From an uncultured Cycloclasticus sp. (GTDB lineage Bacteria > Pseudomonadota > Gammaproteobacteria > Methylococcales > Cycloclasticaceae), in contig CAJXTU010000001.1 in the NCBI GenBank assembly GCA_913060865.1, positions 124,001 to 188,000 on the forward strand: a DNA stretch of 64,000 bases. Reading direction: 5' to 3'. Of this stretch, positions 27,528-36,556 are shown in pieces. A program made the position numbers and the translations under genes. Position 1 is the first letter of the stretch. Every line of letters starts with the position of its first letter. Under the pieces are notes generated by a model. It searched no databases, had not been told where the DNA came from, and worked only from the letters and a program-made list of their open reading frames with translations.

Positions 27528-27845
27528 CTACTTGTTTCTATTGGCTTTTTCATCTAAACCGGAGAGGCCAAAGCGGCGCTCAAGTTCTTTCAGTACATCG
27601 TCAGCGCTTAGATCTTGTTGTGCCAATAGGACGAGCGAGTGAAACCATAGGTCCGCTGTTTCATAAATAATTTGCTCTTTATCGCCAGACTTTGCGGCAA
27701 TCACCGTTTCGGTGGCTTCTTCCCCAATTTTCTTAAGAATAGTATCGAGGCCTTTATCGTACAAGTGGGCGACATAAGATGAGGCTGGGTCATCTTGCTT
27801 GCGCTGTTGTAATACGGCTTCAAGTTGCTTCAGTATAGAGCTCAT
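27528..27845 (-). CDS. hisE: phosphoribosyl-ATP pyrophosphatase HisE
   Basis: A 105-residue all-helical MazG-like enzyme hydrolysing phosphoribosyl-ATP to phosphoribosyl-AMP, step 2 of histidine synthesis. [20 protein letters not shown] and [13 protein letters not shown] hold the acidic metal ligands (EExxE and ExxD). Separate from hisI here, overlapping it by four bases. Confidence 0.95.
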   Translation of the reverse strand: MSSILKQLEAVLQQRKQDDPASSYVAHLYDKGLDTILKKIGEEATETVIAAKSGDKEQIIYETADLWFHSLVLLAQQDLSADDVLKELERRFGLSGLDEKANRNK

Positions 27846-28228
27846 TTTGAATAGATTTTTTTAGGGTCTTTTAAAACGGGGTCGGTTTCTTGCCACTTTC
27901 CATCAACAAGTTTCCGGTAAAAACAACGTTCGCGACCCGTGTGACAGGCGATACCGCCTTTTTGTTCAACAGAAAGTAGAATAACATCTTCGTCGCAGTC
28001 TATGCGGATATCAATAATTTTTTGCTGATGGCCAGATTCTTCGCCTTTATGCCATAGTTTATTGCGTGAACGAGACCAATAAACAGCGTGACCTTGCTCA
28101 GCAGTAAGTTGTAGGGCTTGCTTGTTCATCCAAGCGACCATCAGGATTTTTCCTGTTGTATGATCTTGTGCAATTGCTGGGACTAGGCCTTTCTCATCCC
28201 ATTTTACGTCATCGAGCCAAGTGTTCAC
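27842..28228 (-). CDS. hisI: phosphoribosyl-AMP cyclohydrolase HisI
   Basis: A 128-residue zinc enzyme opening the adenine ring of phosphoribosyl-AMP, step 3 of the pathway. It shows [13 protein letters not shown], the [16 protein letters not shown] motif, DCDEDVILL and the cysteines of [11 protein letters not shown]. Overlaps hisF by four bases. Confidence 0.96.
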   Translation of the reverse strand: MNTWLDDVKWDEKGLVPAIAQDHTTGKILMVAWMNKQALQLTAEQGHAVYWSRSRNKLWHKGEESGHQQKIIDIRIDCDEDVILLSVEQKGGIACHTGRERCFYRKLVDGKWQETDPVLKDPKKIYSK

Positions 28229-28998
28229 AAACGAACCTCAATACCGTTATCTTGCATATGTTGTTTAGCTTCGCCAATGCTGTACTCAGCAAAGTGAAAA
28301 ATGCTAGCAGCTAGGACAGCATCGGCTTTACCTTTTGTAACGCCATCGACAAGGTGGTCTAACGTGCCTACGCCGCCAGATGCAATAACAGGGACTTCAA
28401 CGGCTTCACTGATGGCACGAGTTAGCTCCAGATCAAATCCGATCTTTGTACCATCACGGTCCATGCTGGTGAGTAAGATTTCACCTGCACCAAAACTCAC
28501 CATTTTTATGGCCCATTCGATAGCGTCTATACCGGTTGCTTTACGACCACCATGGGTAAATATTTCCCAGCGTTTGGGCTCGCCAGGTTTATTAACAGAT
28601 TTTGCATCAATGGCCACAACAATGCATTGGGAGCCAAATCGTTCGGCAGCCTCTTTAACAAAGTTGGGGTTTACAATGGCGGCGCTATTGATGCCGACTT
28701 TATCGGCACCTGCCTTTAACATGCGGCTAATGTCAGCTAATTCTCGAATTCCGCCACCAACAGTTAGCGGAATAAAAACTTCGTCTGCCACTTGTTCGAT
28801 AACGTGAACGATGGTGTCTCGGTTATCAGATGTCGCGGTGATATCAAGGAAGGTAATTTCGTCCGCGCCTTCGCGGTCATATCGTCTAGCGACTTCTACA
28901 GGGTCACCTGCGTCGCGAATATCAACGAACTGGACGCCCTTAACGACGCGTCCATTATCAACATCTAAGCAGGGAATAATGCGTTTGGCGAGCCCCAT
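28225..28998 (-). CDS. hisF: imidazole glycerol phosphate synthase subunit HisF
   Basis: A 257-residue TIM barrel forming IGP and AICAR from PRFAR with ammonia from HisH. The catalytic aspartates are in [14 protein letters not shown] (start) and VVAIDAKS (middle); phosphate loops include LTVGGGI and ASGGVG. Two bases after hisA. Confidence 0.97.
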   Translation of the reverse strand: MGLAKRIIPCLDVDNGRVVKGVQFVDIRDAGDPVEVARRYDREGADEITFLDITATSDNRDTIVHVIEQVADEVFIPLTVGGGIRELADISRMLKAGADKVGINSAAIVNPNFVKEAAERFGSQCIVVAIDAKSVNKPGEPKRWEIFTHGGRKATGIDAIEWAIKMVSFGAGEILLTSMDRDGTKIGFDLELTRAISEAVEVPVIASGGVGTLDHLVDGVTKGKADAVLAASIFHFAEYSIGEAKQHMQDNGIEVRL

Positions 28999-29000
28999 GA

Positions 29001-29735
29001 TTATGGGTAAGACTCGGCGATCTTTTCGCCTTCTGCGAAATCAAGGCTGCCTTCATAAATAGCGCGCCCAGTAATGGCACCCATAATGCCGTCATCAGCC
29101 ACTTTGCCGAGTGCGTGAATGTCATCCATATTGGTGATGCCGCCAGACGCGATAACAGGTATACGAATGGAACGTGCGAGTTTAGCCGTTGCTTCAACAT
29201 TGACGCCTTTCATCATGCCGTCGCGTCCAATGTCGGTATAAATAATAGACTCGACGCCATTATTTTCGAATTGCTGAGCTAGATCAATGACATCGTGATT
29301 AGATAGCTTAGACCAGCCGTCGATAGCCACTTTGCCGTCTTTAGCGTCAAGGCCGACGATGATATGACCGGGAAATTCTGCGCAAACATCGCCAACAAAA
29401 TGCGGAGTATTCACCGCTTTCGTACCAATGATAACGTATTGAACGCCTGCATTAAGGTAGGTTTGAATGGTGTCTTCATCACGGATGCCACCGCCTACTT
29501 GGATGATTAAATCCGGATGAGCCTGAGCAATATCGTGAACAACGCCAGCATTGACTGGTTTGCCCGCAAACGCGCCATCAAGGTCTACAAGGTGGAGGCG
29601 TTTAGCGCCTTCATTCACCCACCGGCTTGCGACCTCTACAGGATTGTCTGAAAAAATAGTTTCATCGTCCATGCGACCTTGGCGTAAACGAACGCACTTT
29701 CCTTCTTTAAGATCAATAGCGGGGATAAGAATCAT
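29001..29735 (-). CDS. hisA: HisA, ProFAR isomerase
   Basis: A 244-residue TIM barrel that opens the ribose of ProFAR. Motifs are [17 protein letters not shown] at the start, VGGGIRD in the middle, [11 protein letters not shown] and VIASGGI near the end. Homologous to HisF next door; lies between hisH and hisF. Confidence 0.97.
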   Translation of the reverse strand: MILIPAIDLKEGKCVRLRQGRMDDETIFSDNPVEVASRWVNEGAKRLHLVDLDGAFAGKPVNAGVVHDIAQAHPDLIIQVGGGIRDEDTIQTYLNAGVQYVIIGTKAVNTPHFVGDVCAEFPGHIIVGLDAKDGKVAIDGWSKLSNHDVIDLAQQFENNGVESIIYTDIGRDGMMKGVNVEATAKLARSIRIPVIASGGITNMDDIHALGKVADDGIMGAITGRAIYEGSLDFAEGEKIAESYP

Positions 29736-29755
29736 TTTGAATATTCCTGATAGTG

Positions 29756-30400
29756 TTAGGACTGACCGTCCCAGTTTAAAAAATTTTTAAGTAATTGTAA
29801 TCCGGCGTGCTGACTTTTTTCAGGGTGAAATTGCACAGCAACAATATTTTTCCACTTTATGGCACAAGGGAAAGGGTTTGGGTAGTTTGTTGTGGCTGAA
29901 ATGTGTTCGTTATCCATTTTTTCAGCGTGATAGCTATGAACAAAATAAAAGCGCTCTTTTTGTGCTATATCTATAAAAAGTGGGTTTGCATTTTTTTGAT
30001 TAACTTCATTCCAGCCCATATGTGGTATTTTTAACTTATTATCATGCTCATCTTTGCTATTTGATGGGAATTTAATAACGTTCCCCGGGATTATTCCTAA
30101 GCACTCAACACCACCATTTTCATTACTATGGTCTAATAAAGCTTGCATGCCAATACAGATGCCAAGTAATGGTTTGTCTTTGGCGGCTTGCTTGATGGTT
30201 TCGTCTAAACCCACTTTGTGTATGGCCGACATGCAGTCGCGAATGGCACCAACACCAGGAAAAACAATATGATCTGCAGATAAAATGACATTTTTATCTG
30301 CAGTGACAATAATGCTGGTGTCTGGTGAGGCGGTTTTTAATGCTTTTTCAATAGAATGGAGGTTTCCCATTCCATAGTCGATAACGGCAACGGTAGCCAT
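29756..30400 (-). CDS. hisH: imidazole glycerol phosphate synthase glutaminase HisH
   Basis: A 214-residue class I glutamine amidotransferase feeding ammonia to HisF. The nucleophile is C82 in [12 protein letters not shown]; the His/Glu pair is in [10 protein letters not shown] near the C-terminus. [14 protein letters not shown] opens the protein as in all HisH. Confidence 0.97.
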   Translation of the reverse strand: MATVAVIDYGMGNLHSIEKALKTASPDTSIIVTADKNVILSADHIVFPGVGAIRDCMSAIHKVGLDETIKQAAKDKPLLGICIGMQALLDHSNENGGVECLGIIPGNVIKFPSNSKDEHDNKLKIPHMGWNEVNQKNANPLFIDIAQKERFYFVHSYHAEKMDNEHISATTNYPNPFPCAIKWKNIVAVQFHPEKSQHAGLQLLKNFLNWDGQS

Positions 30401-30421
30401 AATGTTGGTCTCGTGTAAGTG

Positions 30422-31015
30422 TTACAAACAGCCTTTTGTTGAAGGCATAATACCTTCCATTCGAGAATCTCTAGCTAAGGAAAAGCGAAGTGCGCGACCA
30501 AAGGCTTTGAAAATAGTTTCCGCAACGTGATGTGCATTAACCCCCTTCAAATTATCAATGTGTAACGTCATATTAGCGTGGTTCACAAAGCCTTGGAAAA
30601 ATTCACGAAATAAATCGACATCAAAGTCACCGATTCGTGCGCGGGGGAATTCAACATCATACACTAGGCCTGGGCGTCCAGAAAAGTCGATAACAACGCG
30701 GGATAAGGCCTCATCTAATGGCACATAAGCATGACCATAGCGGTAAATGCCTTTACGGTCACCGAGAGCATCTGTTACAGCTTTGCCAAGTGTGATGCCA
30801 AGGTCTTCAACCGTGTGATGAGCATCAATATGTAGATCGCCATTTGCATTAATATCCAAATCAATCATGCCGTGACGTGCAATTTGATCGAGCATGTGTT
30901 CTAGAAAAGGGATACCGGTAGAAAAATTAGTTTTGCCAGAACCATCTAGATTGATAGAAACGGAAATTTGGGTTTCAAGTGTGTCGCGATTAACAGTTGC
31001 GGTTCTGTTATTCAT
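30422..31015 (-). CDS. hisB: imidazoleglycerol-phosphate dehydratase HisB
   Basis: A 197-residue, dehydratase-only HisB (no phosphatase domain), step 6 of histidine synthesis. Metal-site motifs are [26 protein letters not shown] and [14 protein letters not shown]. First gene of hisB-H-A-F-I-E-tatA-tatC-DUF1499-ygiQ on the minus strand; hisG, hisD and hisC are not in the window. Confidence 0.97.
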   Translation of the reverse strand: MNNRTATVNRDTLETQISVSINLDGSGKTNFSTGIPFLEHMLDQIARHGMIDLDINANGDLHIDAHHTVEDLGITLGKAVTDALGDRKGIYRYGHAYVPLDEALSRVVIDFSGRPGLVYDVEFPRARIGDFDVDLFREFFQGFVNHANMTLHIDNLKGVNAHHVAETIFKAFGRALRFSLARDSRMEGIMPSTKGCL

Positions 31016-31107
31016 TTGTAGGGTGTGTGCTTAGTTGCGAGTAAGTTGCATTTTCCCAATAACGCGTGGGGATAGCAAGTATGAAGTTCTTGTTTGTAAT
31101 TTATTCG

Positions 31108-31362
31108 TTAGCCACCAACAATGGGTGGCCAAATTGCTAATATGTCACCATCGTTTAGGCGCTTAGTAGGGCGGTCTTCTTTGTTGATATAAACTCCATT
31201 AAGGATAACTAGGTGGAGATTTTTGTCTGCTAAGTTAACACGTTCGACGAGGCTGTTAATCGTGTCATTTTCAAGAAGTGTGATTTGCTTTATTTCCCCA
31301 GCAATGTTTTCGGCTGAAGACTTGGCTAAGGAAGCAAAGAGTTTTAATGTAATGTGCGGCAT
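31108..31362 (-). CDS. MoaD/ThiS family sulfur carrier protein
   Basis: An 84-residue ubiquitin-fold protein: HITLKLFASLAKSS at the start, NGVYINKEDRPTKRLNDGD in the middle and a C-terminal Gly-Gly (PPIVGG), the residue that becomes a thiocarboxylate. Next to an aldehyde ferredoxin oxidoreductase gene it most likely donates sulfur for the tungsten/molybdopterin cofactor. A terminator hairpin stands directly before its ATG and no ribosome site is visible, which is odd. Confidence 0.8.
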   Translation of the reverse strand: MPHITLKLFASLAKSSAENIAGEIKQITLLENDTINSLVERVNLADKNLHLVILNGVYINKEDRPTKRLNDGDILAIWPPIVGG

Positions 31363-31365
31363 AAT

Positions 31366-31399
31366 AAAAAAACGAGGCGGTATATATACCGCCTCGTTT
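31366..31399 (-). terminator. terminator hairpin between the AOR gene and moaD-like gene
   Basis: A perfect inverted repeat fills 31370-31399 (half-site AACGAGGCGGTATA at 31371-31384 with its complement at 31385-31398). On the minus strand it is followed by a run of seven T (31372-31366), the form of a rho-independent terminator. It starts about ten bases after the AOR stop codon and its T-run ends three bases before the moaD-like ATG. Confidence 0.8.
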
Positions 31400-31409
31400 A
31401 TAGTTTTAG

Positions 31410-33275
31410 TTATAAAGGTAGGCTGAGGCGTTTTCTTGTTGCATCTGTAAGGGTGCCATCAGTATTCCAACCACGTATTTCATAGTAATTAGGCAACATC
31501 TTGTCGAGCTCACAAACATGACCTTTTGCAGGGCCTTCTTTGATAGGCTCCTCAAGTAACCGTGGTGGTAAGGTGTCATCGGCAGCTGTGAATCCAGCGC
31601 TATTGTTGAACTCACGTTCCATATTCCAAACGCGCTCACCCAATAGCATTAATTTTTCTGCCGTCCAGTCGCCTTCACAGGCAGCATCTAATTGGTCAGC
31701 GACTTCTTCAACGCCTTGCGCAAAAGAAGAGAAGGTGCAAATACCTGCTGAATCAAAAATACTGGTCGTATCTTGAAAGGCCATCAGTAATTCTGCTTTG
31801 CCTTCAGTGGCCAGCGGGTCGGTCTTAAATGGAATACCGGCTGTTTCTGAACCATTGGTGTAGCCTCGAACATGGCAAGCGCCTCGGTTCGATGTGGCGT
31901 AACCAAGCCCCATACCCTGTACGGCACGAGCATCATAAGCAGGGAACTCTTGGCCTTTTACGACGATAGCTAAGTCTGGACGGCCATATTTAGTGCAGAA
32001 ACGTAAGGAGCTTTGAGCAAGCTCTTTACCAAACCCTTCGTGTTTACCAATAAGTTCCACGCACTTAACCATTGCTTCGGCATTACCAAAGTTTAGTTCA
32101 ATACCGCCGGTGTCTTCTTTGGTTAGTATGCCTAATTCGTAAAGCTCCATTGCAGCGGCAATGGTTGCACCGGCAGAAATAGGGTCAAAGGCTTGCTCGT
32201 TGCTAACAAAGTTTGCATAAGTAACCGCATCCAAGTCATCCACACCCGTGTCAACCCCAAACGCCCAAGCTGCTTCGTACTCGTTGCCACCTGAATTACT
32301 TTTGAAGTGTTTGTGTAGGTCGTCTCTATTTTTAATGGTGAAATGTTCTGGGTCGATTGTTGAAATTCGGCCGCAAGCAATGGTGCATGCAAAGCAAGCT
32401 CCAGGGCGCGTTAGGTTGGCTTTGCCGTCGCTTTCTCTAGGCACCATCATGGCTTCACTAGAGAGTTTTGCAGCGCCTTCAAACGTACTATCGCGCCAGT
32501 TTCTAGTGGGTAGTGCGCCCACTTCATTCATATGGTTCATCATTACATTGGTGCCTAAGGCACCTAGCCCTTGGGCCATTTCATTGTTGGCAATGATTTC
32601 TTTTGTTTTTTGAGTTGCGGCAAAAAAACGTTTAGGGTCTTTGATATTGCCAACACCTTTGCTACCACGAAGTGTCACGGCTTTTACATTCTTAGACCCC
32701 ATAACGGTGCCAACGCCAGATCGGCCTGCTGCGCGATGAAGGTCGTTAACAATAGCTGAATATAGGTTTCCATTTTCGCCTGGAACGCCGATTGCTGCAA
32801 TTCTGAGTTGCGGGTCTTGGTGTTTATTATGTAGCCATTCATCGGCTTCCCAAACAGACTTACCCCAAATTTCATCAGCAGGTAAAATCTCGCATTTTTC
32901 ATTAGCGATGTTGATATAGACTGGAGAGCTAGCCTTTCCTTCAAGAATAATCATGTCCCAGCCAGCACATTTCATCTCATTGCCGAAAAAGCCACCAGAA
33001 TTTGAGCAAGCAAGTGCATTTGTTAGAGGGCTTTTAGTCACACAAGAGTAACGGCCACCTGTTGAAGCCATTGTTCCTGTTAGTGGGCCTGTCACCATAT
33101 AGAGCTTGTTTTCTGGGGCGAGGGGCTCGACGGTTGGGTCCACTTCTTCTGTGAGGTACTTTGTTGCTAGACCCCTTTGACCTAAATAGAGTTCAGCCCA
33201 TTCCATATTGAGTGGTTCTTCGGCAGATGTTCGGTCAGTTAAATTTATGCGTAATACTTTTTTAGTCCAGCTCAT
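31410..33275 (-). CDS. aldehyde ferredoxin oxidoreductase, tungsten-pterin type
   Basis: A 621-residue AOR-family enzyme; these oxidise aldehydes to acids with tungsten bis-pterin and one [4Fe-4S] cluster, passing electrons to ferredoxin. Cluster ligands appear as C294, C297, C301 (CFACTIAC) and C513 (AGICTF), the same spacing type as Pyrococcus AOR. The N-terminal domain has RYSCVTKSPLT, SGGFFG and AAGRSGVGTVMGSKNVKAV. Single subunit; no ferredoxin or tungstate transporter gene lies nearby. A MoaD-like gene follows and a small gene diverges upstream. Unusual among mostly aerobic gammaproteobacteria, so transfer is possible. Confidence 0.93.
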   Translation of the reverse strand: MSWTKKVLRINLTDRTSAEEPLNMEWAELYLGQRGLATKYLTEEVDPTVEPLAPENKLYMVTGPLTGTMASTGGRYSCVTKSPLTNALACSNSGGFFGNEMKCAGWDMIILEGKASSPVYINIANEKCEILPADEIWGKSVWEADEWLHNKHQDPQLRIAAIGVPGENGNLYSAIVNDLHRAAGRSGVGTVMGSKNVKAVTLRGSKGVGNIKDPKRFFAATQKTKEIIANNEMAQGLGALGTNVMMNHMNEVGALPTRNWRDSTFEGAAKLSSEAMMVPRESDGKANLTRPGACFACTIACGRISTIDPEHFTIKNRDDLHKHFKSNSGGNEYEAAWAFGVDTGVDDLDAVTYANFVSNEQAFDPISAGATIAAAMELYELGILTKEDTGGIELNFGNAEAMVKCVELIGKHEGFGKELAQSSLRFCTKYGRPDLAIVVKGQEFPAYDARAVQGMGLGYATSNRGACHVRGYTNGSETAGIPFKTDPLATEGKAELLMAFQDTTSIFDSAGICTFSSFAQGVEEVADQLDAACEGDWTAEKLMLLGERVWNMEREFNNSAGFTAADDTLPPRLLEEPIKEGPAKGHVCELDKMLPNYYEIRGWNTDGTLTDATRKRLSLPL

Positions 33276-33371
33276 GTTCTCAACCTCTTAATATTAGAAT
33301 TCTCTGGACATATTAATTCTGATGTTCAGTAAAGACAATATATTTTATTGAAAAAATGTATGTTAGCTGAC

Positions 33372-33389
33372 TGTAAGCATATACTTACA
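33372..33389. promoter_or_regulatory. palindrome in the gap between AOR and the divergent small gene
   Basis: TGTAAG (33372-33377) and CTTACA (33384-33389) form a perfect inverted repeat around CATATA. It overlaps a -10-like TATACT (33380-33385) pointing at the small gene and lies about 100 bases upstream of the AOR start. It has the size of a dimeric-regulator site, but no regulator gene is adjacent. Confidence 0.4.
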
Positions 33390-33405
33390 TTGATTGAGGT
33401 AGTGG

Positions 33406-33576
33406 ATGATGACTTATAGCGGAGAGTGTCTCTATACTTCAACTGTCGCTAAAGAAATTTATGGGAAGGATCCCAATAAACACGGATTGTTTGCTACGGA
33501 CGCGCCAAGGATAGCGCTATCAGCATGGATTGCTGGAAGGACGATTTTTTGCCAACCAAGCATGGCGACCATTTAA
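33406..33576 (+). CDS. 56-residue small protein, divergent from AOR
   Basis: ATG at 33406 is placed five bases after GAGGT (33396-33400), opening a 56-codon frame that starts MMTYSGECLYTSTVAKEIYG, continues KDPNKHGLFATDAPRIALSA and ends CQPSMATI. There is no signal peptide or clear membrane helix; two cysteines (positions 8 and 49). A strong terminator begins one base after the stop. The combination of ribosome site, open frame and terminator argues for a real gene. I do not recognise the family. Confidence 0.6.
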   Translation: MMTYSGECLYTSTVAKEIYGKDPNKHGLFATDAPRIALSAWIAGRTIFCQPSMATI

Positions 33577-33606
33577 CCGACGGATTTTATTCCGTCGGTT
33601 TTTTTT
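33577..33606 (+). terminator. rho-independent terminator of the 56-residue gene
   Basis: CCGACGGA (33577-33584) pairs with TCCGTCGG (33591-33598) and eight T follow (33599-33606). It starts directly after the TAA of the small gene. typA ends at 33626 on the other strand and may use the hairpin too, but lacks a T-run in that direction. Confidence 0.88.
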
Positions 33607-33625
33607 GGTCTGAATATTAACGTAC

Positions 33626-35446
33626 TTAAGATTTAGGTCCCCTTGATGCACGTTTACGTTCGTTTTCTGTCAGTAGTTTTTTCCTTAAGCGTATGTGCTG
33701 AGGGGTTACTTCCACTAATTCATCATCTTCAATAAACTCAAGCGCTTGCTCTAAGGTCATGATGATTGGTGGCGTTAAGGTGAGGGCTTCATCGGTACCA
33801 GATGCGCGTACGTTGGTGAGTTGTTTTCCTTTAGTGGGGTTAACAACTAGGTCGTTGCCACGAGAATGAAGGCCGACGATTTGCCCTTCGTACACCTCTT
33901 CGGCGTGCCCTAGGAATAACTTGCCTCTTTCTTGCAGGTTGAATAGACCGAATGCTAACGTTTTGCCTTTAACCATAGAGACCAGAACGCCATTTTGTCG
34001 AGAACTTATTTCTCCGTCTTTAACTTCACCATAATGATCGAATACGCTGGTCATGATGCCAGAGCCAGAGGTGAGTGTAAGGAAATGACCGCGGAAACCA
34101 ATTAAACCACGAGAGGGGCTCATAAACTCAAGACGCATGCGACCTTTGCCGTCAGGCTCCATATTGGTGAGCTCAGCTTTGCGTAAGCCCATTTCTTCCA
34201 TGATGGGCCCTTGATGTTGTTCTTCAATATCAATAACCACCATTTCAAACGGTTCTTGCAGTTTGCCATCAATTTCTTTTTGAATAACTTCAGGTCGCGC
34301 AACACCTAATTCATAGCCTTCGCGGCGCATGGTTTCGATGAGTACAGACAAATGTAATTCACCACGGCCAGATACGATAAATTTATCGGGTGAGTCGCCC
34401 GGCTCAACGCGTAAAGCAACATTATGAATAAGCTCTTGGTTTAACCTATCCCTAATGTTACGGGAAGTAACAAACTTACCATCTTGGCCAGCAAATGGAG
34501 AGTTATTAACAGAAAAGGTCATGCTAACGGTTGGCTCATCAACTGAAAGAGGGGGCATGGCTTCTACATTGTCAGGGTCGCATAAGGTATCGGAAATGCC
34601 TAAGCCATCAATACCGTTGATACAAATGATATCGCCGGCGAATGCTTCTTCTACATCAATTCGTTCAAGGCCTAAGTGCCCTTTAACATTCAGTACTTTA
34701 CCTTTGCGTTGTTTGTTTTCACTGTCAACAATGGTTACCGTTTGTCCAGGCTTTATGCTGCCACGAGTAACTCGACCAACACCAATAACACCAACGTAGC
34801 TATCGTAGGCTAAGGATGAAATTTGCATTTGGAACGGACCATTTACGTCAACGACTGGAGTCGGGACATTGTCTCTGATGATTTCAAACAAAGGCGTCAT
34901 GTTATCAGCTAGCTGATCAGCTTCTGGGCCAGCAACGCCGTTAATAGCGGAAGCATAAATAACAGGGAAATCAAGCTGTTCATCGGTTGCGCCGAGTTTG
35001 TCGAACAGGTCAAACACTTGATCAATAACCCAGTCGGGGCGTGAGCCAGGACGGTCTACTTTATTGATAACGACGATAGGCTTTAGACCTTGTTCAAACG
35101 CTTTAGAGGTAACAAAACGAGTTTGTGGCATTGGGCCATCAACGGCATCAACCAATAATAGAACGCAATCGACCATCGATAGAACTCGCTCTACTTCGCC
35201 ACCGAAATCGGCGTGCCCCGGTGTGTCCACAATATTGATATGAATACCTTCCCACTCGATCGCGGTATTTTTTGCGAGAATAGTAATGCCACGCTCTTTT
35301 TCTTGATCGTTGGAGTCCATGATGCGTTCTGTGCCGCTGTTTTTACGGTCTAAAGTGCCGGATTGCTCGAGCAATTTATCAACGAGAGTGGTTTTACCGT
35401 GGTCAACGTGGGCAATGATGGCGATATTACGAAGGTTCTGTTTCAC
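33626..35446 (-). CDS. typA: ribosome-associated GTPase TypA/BipA
   Basis: A 606-residue translational GTPase of the EF-G/LepA kind, involved in ribosome assembly and stress growth. Domain G motifs are AHVDHGKTT (G1), the ERGITI switch, DTPGHADF (G3) and NKVDRPG (G4). The TypA-specific C-terminal domain with [20 protein letters not shown] and [11 protein letters not shown] is complete. Length is normal. Confidence 0.97.
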   Translation of the reverse strand: MKQNLRNIAIIAHVDHGKTTLVDKLLEQSGTLDRKNSGTERIMDSNDQEKERGITILAKNTAIEWEGIHINIVDTPGHADFGGEVERVLSMVDCVLLLVDAVDGPMPQTRFVTSKAFEQGLKPIVVINKVDRPGSRPDWVIDQVFDLFDKLGATDEQLDFPVIYASAINGVAGPEADQLADNMTPLFEIIRDNVPTPVVDVNGPFQMQISSLAYDSYVGVIGVGRVTRGSIKPGQTVTIVDSENKQRKGKVLNVKGHLGLERIDVEEAFAGDIICINGIDGLGISDTLCDPDNVEAMPPLSVDEPTVSMTFSVNNSPFAGQDGKFVTSRNIRDRLNQELIHNVALRVEPGDSPDKFIVSGRGELHLSVLIETMRREGYELGVARPEVIQKEIDGKLQEPFEMVVIDIEEQHQGPIMEEMGLRKAELTNMEPDGKGRMRLEFMSPSRGLIGFRGHFLTLTSGSGIMTSVFDHYGEVKDGEISSRQNGVLVSMVKGKTLAFGLFNLQERGKLFLGHAEEVYEGQIVGLHSRGNDLVVNPTKGKQLTNVRASGTDEALTLTPPIIMTLEQALEFIEDDELVEVTPQHIRLRKKLLTENERKRASRGPKS

Positions 35447-35511
35447 GAAAATGGGTTCCTATGATTGGGTGGGTGTTGGTGGGTATTTTAAGAAATAGTT
35501 TGGGGTGAGCG

Positions 35512-35910
35512 TTAGCTTTGTTCCCAAGGGAGCTTGTGAAAACGCCAGCCACCTAATGTTCCGCGGTGGTTGTTGTTATCTTTGTCGCCTTCAAAACCTT
35601 CGTCCATATTGTATAGAGTTTGATAGCCGGCTTGCTCAAGTAACTTAGCGGCGTCCATTGAGCGAGCGCCACTTCTACACATTAAGATAACAGGTGTTGA
35701 TTTAGAAGGGATGTGTTTCTCAGCTTGTTCAATAAAGTTCGGAAGGACATCCCAATTAGGAGGTCTTTTCAGAGGTACGTGAATGGCGCCGATGGGGTGC
35801 CCTATAAAAGAAAACTCAATGTATGTTCGTGTATCAATCAATACAGCTTGTGAGTCGCTGTCGAGAATCTCGTGTGCTTGGGTCGGTGAGATACTTTGAA
35901 TGATAGACAT
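35512..35910 (-). CDS. rhodanese-like domain protein
   Basis: A 132-residue single rhodanese domain. The active-site loop CRSGARS (near residue 94) carries the catalytic cysteine; AVLIDTRTYIEFSFIGHPIGAIHVP is the typical first half. No signal peptide, so cytoplasmic. Likely a sulfur carrier or thiosulfate sulfurtransferase; substrate unknown. Stands between typA and the methyltransferase gene as a single gene. Confidence 0.9.
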   Translation of the reverse strand: MSIIQSISPTQAHEILDSDSQAVLIDTRTYIEFSFIGHPIGAIHVPLKRPPNWDVLPNFIEQAEKHIPSKSTPVILMCRSGARSMDAAKLLEQAGYQTLYNMDEGFEGDKDNNNHRGTLGGWRFHKLPWEQS

Positions 35911-35977
35911 AACTGCCCCTTTAAATTAATGTTAGCCGAGTATTATACAACGATATCTCTACTGGAGTGAGAAGGTT

Positions 35978-36556
35978 TCATTGTGAGGGTTTTTGGGCGA
36001 TGAGAATAGCTTCATTTCGAATGCCCTTGTCTACGTCGCCAATCTTCCCTTCTTCATGGTAAATAATGGGTGTTAATGGAGAAAATAAAGATAACAGTTC
36101 TCCCTTTTCCAATAAAAACTTAGGGTTGCTCGGTCCGCCTGGCAGTGCTTTTTCACGTGTAAATGTTTGATAAAACAATAAGCCGCCAGGTTTTATTGCC
36201 TTGATAATTTTGTTGGTGAGTTGCCGATTTAAAAAGCGCGAAACACTAATAACATCATAATGAGCTGTTGGAAATGGTGCGCTATCAAGATTAATGACTA
36301 GTGCGTTGAGGGTGCTTGAGTTAGTTTTGTTATTGTTGATGTGATTGATAGCAATGGGGGAGATATCCCAAGCGTTAACACCCAAGCCCTTTTCTTCTAG
36401 AAAAAATGCATTTCCCCCAACACCGCAGGCAAGATCAAGAGCTTTTCCTTGTTTGGGCAGTAGGTGTTCATAACGAGATAATACGATCGCAGGCTGAGGC
36501 TTTGTAATCGTTTGTTTACGATAAATATCATCCCATTTTTTTTGTAAGTCAGACAT
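35978..36556 (-). CDS. class I SAM-dependent methyltransferase
   Basis: A 192-residue methyltransferase with motif I ALDLACGVGGNAFFLEEKG, WDISPIAI (motif II) and the FYQTFTREK region. It resembles TehB-type small-molecule methyltransferases. The open frame runs 29 codons upstream inside trkH, but ATG at 36556-36554 shares a base with the trkH stop (TAATG) and starts MSDLQKKWDDIYRK, a normal family N-terminus. Substrate unknown. Last gene of the def-trkH run. Confidence 0.85.
   Translation of the reverse strand: MSDLQKKWDDIYRKQTITKPQPAIVLSRYEHLLPKQGKALDLACGVGGNAFFLEEKGLGVNAWDISPIAINHINNNKTNSSTLNALVINLDSAPFPTAHYDVISVSRFLNRQLTNKIIKAIKPGGLLFYQTFTREKALPGGPSNPKFLLEKGELLSLFSPLTPIIYHEEGKIGDVDKGIRNEAILIAQKPSQ

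Noticed and set aside
28301-28807. A 168-codon plus-strand frame across hisF
   Set aside because: It is antisense to a fully conserved hisF and has no recognisable features.
33276-33405. Molybdenum/tungsten cofactor riboswitch ahead of AOR
   Set aside because: The leader is AT-rich and short and lacks the GC-rich helices expected for the Moco RNA motif; only the small palindrome was seen.
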